NCBI GenBank assembly: GCA_903901335.1
Contig: CAIUQR010000120.1
Span: 1-60,334, forward strand
Direction: 5' to 3'
Source of the DNA: an uncultured delta proteobacterium
GTDB lineage: Bacteria > Desulfobacterota > Desulfobulbia > Desulfobulbales > Desulfocapsaceae
Length of the DNA: 60,334 nt
Shown: positions 7,505 to 17,986 of the stretch, piece by piece
Layout of the letters: every line of letters begins with the position of its first letter
Position numbering within the stretch: position 1 is the stretch's first letter
Translations under genes and position numbers: made by a program
Notes under the pieces: model-generated
Databases searched by the model: none
What the model saw: only the letters and a program-made list of their open reading frames with translations
What the model was told of the DNA's origin: nothing

Positions 7505-10500
7505 TCAGGCCTGCAGGGCGGCCCGCACCTGGTCTCTCAGTTGATCAAGAGTGAAACCGGCCACATAGACACCTCTCTTCGGACATGTCCCCTGGCACAA
7601 CCCGCAGCCCTTGCACTGGGCCTCGTTGATCGCGACAATCTTTACAGCCTGTCCGTCCGCCGTCACGGCGTCCTTCTCCACCAGGGTGATGGCCTGATAG
7701 GGACAGACATCGATACAGAGAGCACACCCGTCACAGAAGGCCGGATCGACAATCGCCTTGACCGCATCGAGCGTCACCTCCTTCCTGGACAGAAGCGTCG
7801 CCGCTCTCGCAGAGGCTGCCAGGGCCTGGGCCACCGACTCATCGACAGGCTTCGGATAATGGGCAAGACCGGCCATGAACATCCCGTCGGTCATGAAATC
7901 GACCGGGCGCAATTTGACATGCGCCTCCTGGAAAAACCCGTTTTCTTCCAGCGGAATATTATAGAGTTTCGCCAGATTTTCCGCATCCTTGTTGGCGACA
8001 ATGGCGGCAGCCAGGATCACCATATCGGCTTTGATCAAAAGCGGGCGATGCAGGACATGGTCCCAGAGTTCGACATCAATGGATTTTCCGTTTGCGGTCA
8101 CCTTCGGCTTCCCGTGCAGTTCATAATTAATAAAGACTACACCCATCTGCCTGGCCTTCTTGTACAGGGATTCACGTTCCCCATAGGTCCGCATGTCGCG
8201 GTAAAGAATATAGACATTACGAGAAGAGTCCTCCCGCTTGAGTTCGATCGCCGATTGCACGGAATGGGTGCAGCAGACCTTCGAACAGTACATCCTCTCC
8301 TTCTCCCGGGAGCCGACACACTGGATAAAAACGAATGATTTCCCTCTCTTGACGTGCGTTTCCTTCAGGTCATGGAGTTTGTCGAACTCAATGGAGGTGA
8401 CGACCCTCCGAATGGTCTTATACCCGTACTCATCGGGAGAATAAATCTTGCCTCCGGTAGCGACGATGCCGACACCATGTTCGATGGTCCTGGACCTCCC
8501 GTTCACGTTCTTCAGGGTAGTTTTGAAATTGCCGACAAACCCTTCAACCCCGCTGACCACAGACTCTTTATGGAGAATAACCTTTTCATTCAGCAGAATC
8601 CTGTCGATCAGTTTCGCCACCTTCATCGGCACATGCTCGCCCGAGTAGGTATGTTTCAGATTCAGGGAATTTCCGCCGAGTTTATCTGTTTTTTCAACAA
8701 GATGGACTTCAAAACCCTGTTCGGCCAGACTCAGGGCCGCGGTCATGCCGGCAAGTCCTCCACCAATGACCAGTCCCTTTGGCACGATGGGCACAGTGAC
8801 GGCAGCAAGGGGTACGGAAGATGTGATCTTAGCTACGGCCATACGGACAAGATCACAGGCCTTCGTGGTTGCAACCTGTTGATTTTCTGCATGAACCCAG
8901 GAATTGTGGTTCCTGATGTTGGCAATCTCGACCATGTATTCATTGAGTCCCGCCGCCTTCAGGGTGCCCCGGAAAAGATATTCATGGGTCCGGGGGGTAC
9001 AGGCGGCAACAACAATGCGGTTCAGCCCCTTTTCTTTGATCCTGCTTATCAAGGTCTGTTGGGTGTCCTCGGAGCAGGCAAAGATATTCCGCTCGACATG
9101 AACGACAAAGGGAAGTGTAGCGGCATGTTTTTCCACCGCCACCACATCAACGACACCAGCGATATTGGAACCGCAATGGCAGACAAAGACACCGATCCGG
9201 GGGGCCTCCATGCTCACATCCCGTTCCTCCGGATAGGCCTTTCCCCTGGTCAATTTTCCCCGCGCCGGAGCCAGAAACTGGGCCACCGCGGCTGCGGCGG
9301 CCGAGCCTTCGACCACCGACTGGGGGATATCCTTCGGCCCGGCAAAGGCCCCGCAGGTAAAGATTCCTTCCTTCGAGGTGGTCACCGGTGAAAAATCGGA
9401 GGCGGCAGCGAAGTTATTGGCGGTCATCTGGATACCGACGAGGTCAGCCATGTCCAGCATGTGTTTCGGTGTTTCGATACCGACCGAAAGGACCACCATG
9501 TCATAGTATTCCTCGACCTGACGTCCCTGTTCGTTGATATACCGCAGCCGCAGATCACCGTTTTTCCCGTGCGGCTCGACGCCATGCACCCGGCAACGGA
9601 CAAAACGGACGCCTAACTCACTCTTTGCCTGCTCGTAATATTTGTCAAATCCCTTGCCATGGGTACGCATATCCATATAGAAAATGGACGCAGAAAGGCC
9701 GGGCATATGCTCCTTGACCATTGAGGCCTCTTTTATCGCCGCCATACAGCAGATCGAGGAACAGTAGCCCTTGCCGCATTTGTTCTCGTCCCTGGAGCCG
9801 ACACACTGAAGGAAGGCTATTTTTCTGACCGGCTTGCCGTCGGAGGGTCTGGCCAGGTGTCCATCGGTGGGGCCGGTCGCCGACAGATACCTCTCCAGCT
9901 GCAGCGAGGTAATGACATTCGGGAATTTACCGAATCCCCAGATCCCCGCAGCCTCCGGATTGAACGGCTCAAACCCCGGTGCCAGCACCAACGCACCAAC
10001 AGAAAATGCATGCGCCTTCTCCGTATCGGCAAAATTGATCGCTCCGGCATCACAGACCTTTTCGCACAGACCACAGCTGCCCGGCTTCTTCAGCTGCAGA
10101 CAGGCCTCGGGGTCAATCTGATATTTCAAGGGAACGGCCTGGGGGTATTTCAGAAAAACCGCCTTCCGTCTGCCCGTCCCTGCGTTGTATTCGTCCGATA
10201 CTTTCTTTGGACATTTCTCGGCGCAGAGTCCGCAGGCGATACATTTATCGACGTCCACATACCGCGGCCGCTCTTTAACCGTGATCTTGAAATTCCCGGC
10301 AGAACCTGAAATCCCGGCCACCGTTGATAGGGTCAGTATCCGGATATTCAAATGCCGGCCGCATTCGACCAGTTTCGGAGCAATAATACACATCGAACAA
10401 TCATTGGTCGGGAAGGTCTTATCCAGCTGGGCCATCGCCCCGCCGATAGCTCCCGATTTCTCTATCAGATACACGAAATATCCGGCATCGGCCAGGTCCA

Positions 10501-10573
10501 AAGCGGCCTGGATTCCTGTGACTCCACCGCCAACGATCATGACCGAGCCAACCTTTTTAGTCTCCAGCATCAC
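7505..10573 (-). CDS. HdrA-like flavoprotein with two fused HdrA modules
   Basis: This 1022-aa protein repeats the HdrA design. Module one has a Rossmann GGGVTGIQAALDLADAGY, NDCSMCIIAPKLVECGRH, ferredoxin-type clusters (CIACGLCAEKC, CGLCEKVC) and QCVGSRDE...CSSICC. Module two, from about residue 600, has GGGLAGMTAALSLAEQG and QCVGSREKE...CSKVCC. The C-terminus has two [4Fe-4S] ferredoxin motifs (CDGCALCIDVCP, CKGCGLCQGTCP). HdrA is the site of flavin-based electron bifurcation or confurcation in Hdr complexes. The first codon is GTG, eight bases after GGAG, with an ATG immediately following. It links MvhD to the downstream HdrD-like subunit. Confidence 0.92.
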   Translation of the reverse strand: MMLETKKVGSVMIVGGGVTGIQAALDLADAGYFVYLIEKSGAIGGAMAQLDKTFPTNDCSMCIIAPKLVECGRHLNIRILTLSTVAGISGSAGNFKITVKERPRYVDVDKCIACGLCAEKCPKKVSDEYNAGTGRRKAVFLKYPQAVPLKYQIDPEACLQLKKPGSCGLCEKVCDAGAINFADTEKAHAFSVGALVLAPGFEPFNPEAAGIWGFGKFPNVITSLQLERYLSATGPTDGHLARPSDGKPVRKIAFLQCVGSRDENKCGKGYCSSICCMAAIKEASMVKEHMPGLSASIFYMDMRTHGKGFDKYYEQAKSELGVRFVRCRVHGVEPHGKNGDLRLRYINEQGRQVEEYYDMVVLSVGIETPKHMLDMADLVGIQMTANNFAAASDFSPVTTSKEGIFTCGAFAGPKDIPQSVVEGSAAAAAVAQFLAPARGKLTRGKAYPEERDVSMEAPRIGVFVCHCGSNIAGVVDVVAVEKHAATLPFVVHVERNIFACSEDTQQTLISRIKEKGLNRIVVAACTPRTHEYLFRGTLKAAGLNEYMVEIANIRNHNSWVHAENQQVATTKACDLVRMAVAKITSSVPLAAVTVPIVPKGLVIGGGLAGMTAALSLAEQGFEVHLVEKTDKLGGNSLNLKHTYSGEHVPMKVAKLIDRILLNEKVILHKESVVSGVEGFVGNFKTTLKNVNGRSRTIEHGVGIVATGGKIYSPDEYGYKTIRRVVTSIEFDKLHDLKETHVKRGKSFVFIQCVGSREKERMYCSKVCCTHSVQSAIELKREDSSRNVYILYRDMRTYGERESLYKKARQMGVVFINYELHGKPKVTANGKSIDVELWDHVLHRPLLIKADMVILAAAIVANKDAENLAKLYNIPLEENGFFQEAHVKLRPVDFMTDGMFMAGLAHYPKPVDESVAQALAASARAATLLSRKEVTLDAVKAIVDPAFCDGCALCIDVCPYQAITLVEKDAVTADGQAVKIVAINEAQCKGCGLCQGTCPKRGVYVAGFTLDQLRDQVRAALQA

Positions 10574-10643
10574 AGGTATTTCTCCTCGACTGTTCTCTTC
10601 ATATCACCTCTTCCCACGATTGCCTGAGATTCACACCTGTCCA

Positions 10644-12119
10644 CTATCCAACCGTCCAGTTTATCTCATTTTTAGGCAGAACTAATGAATCCGCGACCAG
10701 CTCCCACAAATATTTGACCTCGACCCCGAGGTTATACTCCTGGTTCAGGGATTTCTTCAACTGGTCCCGGCAGTTATGACAGGAGGCGATAACCAGTTTC
10801 GCCTCACTCTCGGACACCTGCCGGGCCTTCATCCGGCCGTAATAGACCCGTTCGTCGGCAAAGGGCATCGCCCAGGCCCCGCCACCGGCACCGCAGCAGT
10901 AGTTGGCGCCGCGATTCGGTTCCATATCAACCAGGTCCGGACAGCAGGCCCTGGTAATGGCACGGCCCTCTTCATAATAGGCCTGACCGAAGGCCCGCAT
11001 CGACTTCCGTCCATAGTTGCAGGGATCGTGGTATACGGTCCTCTTGGTATGGATTGTATTGTCCACCTTGATTCTGCCGGCATTCAGGTATTCCAGCAGG
11101 AGATCAAAAATCGTGCAGATTTTAAACTCCTTCAGGGCCTCCGGATACCACCTGTTCAGGCCGAACCGGGTCGCAAAATAGGCATGTCCGCATTCGGGAA
11201 GCAAAAGCATCTCGCAATTCAACCGCCGCATATTATCGACAATCCGGCCGACCACAGTGCGCATGGCCTCATCGTCCCCGGAAAACAGACCCCAGTTGAC
11301 GCCCTCCCAGTTCTCCGAGGTCAGCGTCCATGACTCACCGGCCGCATGGAAAATCTTCCACCACCACTTCAGGTCGTCCGGCTCGGCAAACGGCTCCCGC
11401 GAGTTGACCGTAACCATAATCCTCGCCCCATGGATATCCACGGGTGTCACAAACCCCGGACAGGACTCTTCCGCCAGTTCTTCGCCCAGTTCCTCCACCA
11501 GATGAAGAAAATCGTCCTTCGGGATACCGATGTTGTTTCCCCTCTCCAGACAGGTCATGACCCCTTTATGAATCGGCCCGGGAACTTTGTCTCTCTCTCG
11601 CCGGGAACGTATTCGCCGCATCAGCTGGACAATCTGGATATTGGCCGGGCAGACATCCTCACACTTGGCGCACATTGTACATTTCCAGGCCCAGTCCGAA
11701 GCGATCAAATCATCCTCCAGGCCAAGAAAGGCCATCCGGACAATCTTTCTCGGATCAAGACCGTCAACGCCTGAGATAGGACAGGCGCTGGAGCAGGTGC
11801 CGCAGGTCAGGCATTCATCGGCCCATTGGGTGTCATCGTAGAGGGTTTTTACCTTTTTTCCCAATTCGAGAACCGGCCCCACCCTTTTCTCCGCCTCCAG
11901 GAATGACACGGTCTTCAGATCGACACTGCTGTCCGGTCTGATCAGCGGTTCGCGGCCGAATTTTTCACAGAGAATCTGGTAGTCTTCGAATTTCATCAGA
12001 TACTTCCGCCCCGGACCTTCCTGGGCTGGCAGGGTACCGGCATTAATCCAGTTCCGGATCGTGTTCCGATGGACACCAAATTCTTCTGCTATGTCGCTGA
12101 CTTTAAATTCATACATCAT
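10644..12119 (-). CDS. HTH domain fused to an HdrD-like CCG iron-sulfur protein
   Basis: Residues 1-60 form a MerR/excisionase-type helix-turn-helix (KVSDIAEEFGVHRNTIRNWINAGTLPA). Residues 100-190 form an HdrC/GlpC-like ferredoxin domain with two cluster motifs (CLTCGTCSSACP, CTMCAKCEDVCP). The rest is HdrB-like: a degenerate first CCG region (LLLPECGHAYFA), then DPCNYG, YCCGAGGG and ASCHNC of a complete CCG motif, which in HdrB holds the noncubane clusters that reduce a disulfide. The 491-aa product would accept electrons from HdrA. The ATG overlaps the protease stop by four bases. A DNA-binding head on an electron-transfer subunit is unusual and suggests redox-linked regulation, which is inference. 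Confidence 0.88.
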   Translation of the reverse strand: MMYEFKVSDIAEEFGVHRNTIRNWINAGTLPAQEGPGRKYLMKFEDYQILCEKFGREPLIRPDSSVDLKTVSFLEAEKRVGPVLELGKKVKTLYDDTQWADECLTCGTCSSACPISGVDGLDPRKIVRMAFLGLEDDLIASDWAWKCTMCAKCEDVCPANIQIVQLMRRIRSRRERDKVPGPIHKGVMTCLERGNNIGIPKDDFLHLVEELGEELAEESCPGFVTPVDIHGARIMVTVNSREPFAEPDDLKWWWKIFHAAGESWTLTSENWEGVNWGLFSGDDEAMRTVVGRIVDNMRRLNCEMLLLPECGHAYFATRFGLNRWYPEALKEFKICTIFDLLLEYLNAGRIKVDNTIHTKRTVYHDPCNYGRKSMRAFGQAYYEEGRAITRACCPDLVDMEPNRGANYCCGAGGGAWAMPFADERVYYGRMKARQVSESEAKLVIASCHNCRDQLKKSLNQEYNLGVEVKYLWELVADSLVLPKNEINWTVG

Positions 12120-12628
12120 GGTTGCTCACCCTGGGTCCTCCGGCTTGCGGAAAGACGCTGAAAAATTTTCTCACATGCCAGCGAAACGGCTCCTGTCATA
12201 GCCGAAGAAAGCCCCGGAGATATCTCTTCGGGGATCACTTCGATCTGAGCAGCCAGGATATCGACAGTGATTCCCGTATGCTCCTGCAGCTCAAGAAGCA
12301 GATTGACGGAGGGAAACTGGTGGAGAGAAAAATCATGGATTTTTTGTGCGGGTAGTAAAGAGACATCAACGGAGAAGACCTCCCCCGGCCTGCGGTCCGG
12401 AAAATCAACGGCGTCAAGGATGATCAACCTTTCCGGCCTGGTGTCAGGTGCGAGAAGATAGTCAAAGAGATACTCTCGAATTCCAGTACCTGCATCAACA
12501 GCAGTAACGTTATCCGGCAGAATATGCCTCGTTTTCAATTCCTCTATCACAGCAGGACCGAAACCGTCATCGCCCATCAGGACGTTGCCGCAGCCAAAAA
12601 TGACAGTGGGGTGTTTAACTTGTGCCAT
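12116..12628 (-). CDS. [NiFe]-hydrogenase maturation endopeptidase (HycI/HoxM/FrcD family)
   Basis: The 170-aa product has GCGNVLMGDDGFGPAVIEEL at the N-terminus, ILDAVDFPDRRPGEV near residue 75 and FSLHQFPSVNLL near residue 100. These supply the acidic and His residues that bind nickel in this family. It trims the C-terminal peptide of the large subunit after insertion of the metal centre; the predicted MvhA ends in a 25-residue tail after His457, which is the expected substrate. It is the first gene of the operon and overlaps the next by ATGA. No strong ribosome site is visible. Confidence 0.92.
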   Translation of the reverse strand: MAQVKHPTVIFGCGNVLMGDDGFGPAVIEELKTRHILPDNVTAVDAGTGIREYLFDYLLAPDTRPERLIILDAVDFPDRRPGEVFSVDVSLLPAQKIHDFSLHQFPSVNLLLELQEHTGITVDILAAQIEVIPEEISPGLSSAMTGAVSLACEKIFQRLSASRRTQGEQP

Positions 12629-12662
12629 TGTGCAAACTATGCCTCAAATAGATACGGCATGA

Positions 12663-12736
12663 GTACCACAAGGTACCGGATAAATCAAGCTTGTTATCGC
12701 ACAAATTTTACGGTGCTATGCAAATTGTGCGATAAC
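12663..12736. promoter_or_regulatory. Inverted repeats upstream of the hydrogenase operon
   Basis: GTTATCGCACAA at 12693-12704 is exactly mirrored at 12725-12736 with a 20-bp spacer. A smaller repeat, GTACC/GGTAC, lies at 12663-12676, closer to the operon start at 12628. TTGTGC half-sites recur at 12630-12635. The arrangement looks like an operator or activator site for the hydrogenase operon. No canonical -24/-12 or -35/-10 pair could be placed with confidence. Confidence 0.5.
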
Positions 12737-12815
12737 GGAATTACTCAAGAGCGGGCCCAGGTATTACACAGGAAGCGCACGCTCTCTCCAGACACGAGGC
12801 CTTTTCGACCGGCCG

Positions 12816-13826
12816 TCAATAGCCGTCCGGGTTCCGGACCTGCCATCTCCAGGCATCCTCGCACATCTCCTTGAGCCCTCGCTGAGTCCGCCAGCCCAGC
12901 TCGCGCAAGGCCTTGGCCGGATCGGCAAAACAGATGGCCACATCCCCGGATCGCCTGGCCGTTATCTGATAGGGTATCTCTTTTCCCGAGGCCGCAGCGA
13001 AGGCCGCTATCATTTCGAGGACACTATAACCCTGCCCCGCCCCCAGGTTATAGACAGCCACACCCGGCCCTCCCTCTTTTTCAATCGCCTTGACATGCCC
13101 GAGGGCCAGGTCGACGACATGGATATAATCACGCACGCCGGTCCCGTCCTTGGTCGGATAATCGTTGCCGAAAACAGAGAGCCTTGCCAGCTTGCCTACC
13201 GCGACCTGTGCTACATACGGCATCAAATTGTTTGGCACCCCCTGAGGGTCCTCGCCGATCCGGCCGCTTTGATGCGCTCCTACCGGGTTAAAATAGCGGA
13301 GCAGGCAGATCTTCCAGAGCGGGTCGGACACAAACAGATCCCGGAGGATCTGCTCGATCATCAGCTTGGTGTGCCCGTACGGGTTGGTACAGGAGAGCGG
13401 AAAGTCCTCGGTGATGGGCACTGTCGCCGGATCGCCATAAACGGTGGCGGAAGAACTGAAGACCAGATTCTTTACCCCCTGCGCCGCCATCACCTCGCAG
13501 AGATTCAAAGTACCGGTGATGTTATTGTGATAATAGCTGAGCGGTCTCTGCACCGATTCACCAACCGCCTTCAGCCCGGCGAAATGGATCACCGCGTCAA
13601 TGGTGCCGCCACAGGACGAAAACACCGCGGCCAGACCATCTTTGTCCAGCAGGTCGACTTTATAAAATTGCACCGTCTTCCCGGTCAGTTGATTGACACG
13701 GCGCAAGGACTCCTCCTTCGCGTTGATCAGGCTGTCGGCCACGGTCACCTGATGCCCAGTCTGCAGGAGTTCAAGGCAGGTATGGCTGCCGATATAGCCG
13801 GCACCGCCGGTGACAAGGATATGCAT
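12816..13826 (-). CDS. UDP-glucose 4-epimerase
   Basis: A 336-aa extended short-chain dehydrogenase. It has the NAD-binding GGAGYIGSH at residue 7, [12 protein letters not shown] near residue 85, SSSATVYGD near residue 124 with the catalytic Ser, and the YxxxK pair in [11 protein letters not shown] near residue 150. Length and C-terminus match GalE, which interconverts UDP-glucose and UDP-galactose for surface polysaccharides. AAGGGAG precedes the ATG. The nearby hydrogenase operon runs the same way but is separated by the regulatory repeats, so galE is probably transcribed separately. Confidence 0.95.
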   Translation of the reverse strand: MHILVTGGAGYIGSHTCLELLQTGHQVTVADSLINAKEESLRRVNQLTGKTVQFYKVDLLDKDGLAAVFSSCGGTIDAVIHFAGLKAVGESVQRPLSYYHNNITGTLNLCEVMAAQGVKNLVFSSSATVYGDPATVPITEDFPLSCTNPYGHTKLMIEQILRDLFVSDPLWKICLLRYFNPVGAHQSGRIGEDPQGVPNNLMPYVAQVAVGKLARLSVFGNDYPTKDGTGVRDYIHVVDLALGHVKAIEKEGGPGVAVYNLGAGQGYSVLEMIAAFAAASGKEIPYQITARRSGDVAICFADPAKALRELGWRTQRGLKEMCEDAWRWQVRNPDGY

Positions 13827-13923
13827 GTTTCGCTCCCTTCTTGATTCCTTCCTCAGATTCTTGCCGGTAATTGTCTCGATAATCGGCGGAGAATAGTCCG
13901 GTTTTCTATTTTGATCAACTATA

Positions 13924-14023
13924 ACCCTTCTCTTTGACCCCCAAGAAGGGTCAATTCAAACAAATGTTCCTTGGTCATTGCCAAGAAACAGGGTATAGTG
14001 AAGACCCTGTTTTGCAGGGACAA
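13924..14023. promoter_or_regulatory. Hairpin cluster between divergent galE and the tautomerase gene
   Basis: Three inverted repeats lie in 100 bp: ACCCTTCT/AGAAGGGT (13924-13931 and 13944-13951), CTTGG/CCAAG near 13970, and CCCTG/CAGGG near 14005-14020. They sit in the divergent promoter region. None is followed by a clear T-run, so operator or leader roles are more likely than termination. Function is not established. Confidence 0.3.
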
Positions 14024-14067
14024 ACGTTACCAATGCATGCCGTTCAAAACAATCGCAGGAGAAACAA

Positions 14068-16259
<2,192 letters not shown>

Positions 16260-16263
16260 TTTC

Positions 16264-17982
16264 ATGTTAAAGGTACTGATCGTAGAAAATAATCCGACCA
16301 TCACTAAACTCCTCTCCCATTTTTTTAAAGCGGAGGGGTGTGATATCCATCTTGCCAAAGACGGACTGCAGGCTATGATTGCGCTGGACACCCTGGTCCC
16401 CGATATTCTCAGCACGGATATTATCATGCCAAAAATCTGCGGAGATCAACTCTGTAGAATCATAAGGAATTCACCTAAATTCAAAGATGTCTTCATCGTT
16501 GTCTATTCGGCAATCTCCCTGGAAGACGACACTCACCTCTTTGACTTGGAAGCCGATCTGTATATCGCCAAAGGCCCGGCTGTCACCGTACAAAAACATG
16601 TCCGTCATATCCTCGACCAGTTCAACAGCGGCAAACGAAGAGAGAATATACTGCATGGAGTTGAGGGTCTGTTCCCCCGGACAATCACGAAAGAGCTCCT
16701 CCTGTCCAAACGTCACGACTCGATGATTTTCGAAAACCTGGCCGAGGCGGTCATCGAAATGGACTCTCAAGGCAAGATCGTCCAGGTCAACAGGGCCGCG
16801 CAGGAATTGCTGGAACAGGATGTGTCAACACTTCTGGGATGTCGGCTGACCGACCATCTTGCCGGACCGGAATGCTCCCTCGTCACGCACTGGTTCTCTC
16901 AGGTCCCGGAGGGGAAATCGCCCCAGTTTCACTCCAGTTATGACCGTCCTCTTTTGATCGGAAAACACCAGGTCGTCCTCAAACTTGTGCGTGTTGCCGA
17001 AAGGGAAGGAATTTTTGTTATTGCTATCATGCAGGATATCACTCAACCCAAGGAAACTGAAGAAAAGCTTGCCAAAACACTCAATGAATTCAACGCCGTG
17101 ATAGAGGCCTTCGGATACGGGGTTCTGCTCGTCGATTCCGACCTGAGGATACGCATCGCCAACAGGGCCTTTCGTGACATGTGGGGGTATTCGGATGAGC
17201 TGCTCTCCGGGAACCCAACCCTCCGTGATCTGATCAACTTCAACCGGTATAATGGCATCTACGATGTCCCGGAAGAAGAGTTTGACGCCTATATTGAATC
17301 ACGTGAGGCAGAGAGCCTGAAAGGGGCCGGCGGGCCGGTTGAATTTTGCCGAGCAGATGGTGTTGTCTTGCAATATCAACCCTTTAAAATGCCTGACAAC
17401 GGCAGAATGCTGATCTATTTCGATATCACCAGGCATAAGAACACCGAGGCCGCACTCGCCCAGGCACTGGATAAGGTCTCTGATCTCGCCCACCGGGATG
17501 CGCTGACCGGCCTGCCCAATCTGAGATTATTCCAGGAACGCTTTTTGAGCACGCTTGCAATGTCCAAACGAAAGGGATGGAAGGCGGCAATCATGTTCAT
17601 CGATCTTGACGGCTTTAAAAACGTCAATGACTCGTTTGGCCACGAAACAGGCGACAGGATTTTAAAAATGACGGCAGAGCGCCTCTTGGAAACAGTCAGG
17701 AAAGCCGACACGGTGGCCCGCATCGGCGGAGATGAATTCCTTGTCATCCAGACCGAGGTCAATGACAAGGCAGCGGCCGCCCGTGTAGCCGGCAAGATCG
17801 TCCAGCAACTTTCAGCCCCGTTTGATCTGGACGGAAACGAGATCAAAATCGGGGCGAGCATCGGCATTGCCATGTATCCAGCCGACGGGGATAACAGCAG
17901 GGAGTTGATCAAAAAAGCCGATGATGCAATGTACCGGACAAAGAGTCACGGGAAAATGGGCTATTCCTTTGCCCAGGATTAA
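16264..17982 (+). CDS. Response regulator with PAS domains and GGDEF diguanylate cyclase
   Basis: A 572-aa signalling protein, start ATG at 16264, five bases after the ligA stop. Residues 1-120 are a receiver domain (VLIVENNPTITKLL; phospho-acceptor Asp in STDIIMP near residue 53). Two PAS domains follow (about 155-265 and 275-390). A GGDEF domain ends the protein with an intact IGGDEF and an RxxD inhibitory site (RKAD) five residues upstream, so it should make cyclic-di-GMP and be product-inhibited. No histidine kinase is adjacent. It converges with uup. Confidence 0.92.
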   Translation: MLKVLIVENNPTITKLLSHFFKAEGCDIHLAKDGLQAMIALDTLVPDILSTDIIMPKICGDQLCRIIRNSPKFKDVFIVVYSAISLEDDTHLFDLEADLYIAKGPAVTVQKHVRHILDQFNSGKRRENILHGVEGLFPRTITKELLLSKRHDSMIFENLAEAVIEMDSQGKIVQVNRAAQELLEQDVSTLLGCRLTDHLAGPECSLVTHWFSQVPEGKSPQFHSSYDRPLLIGKHQVVLKLVRVAEREGIFVIAIMQDITQPKETEEKLAKTLNEFNAVIEAFGYGVLLVDSDLRIRIANRAFRDMWGYSDELLSGNPTLRDLINFNRYNGIYDVPEEEFDAYIESREAESLKGAGGPVEFCRADGVVLQYQPFKMPDNGRMLIYFDITRHKNTEAALAQALDKVSDLAHRDALTGLPNLRLFQERFLSTLAMSKRKGWKAAIMFIDLDGFKNVNDSFGHETGDRILKMTAERLLETVRKADTVARIGGDEFLVIQTEVNDKAAAARVAGKIVQQLSAPFDLDGNEIKIGASIGIAMYPADGDNSRELIKKADDAMYRTKSHGKMGYSFAQD

Positions 17983-17986
17983 TGGC

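Noticed and set aside
7304..9391. Two long plus-strand open frames opposite mvhD and hdrA.
   Set aside because: They are antisense shadows of GC-rich genes with no recognisable domain and poor starts.
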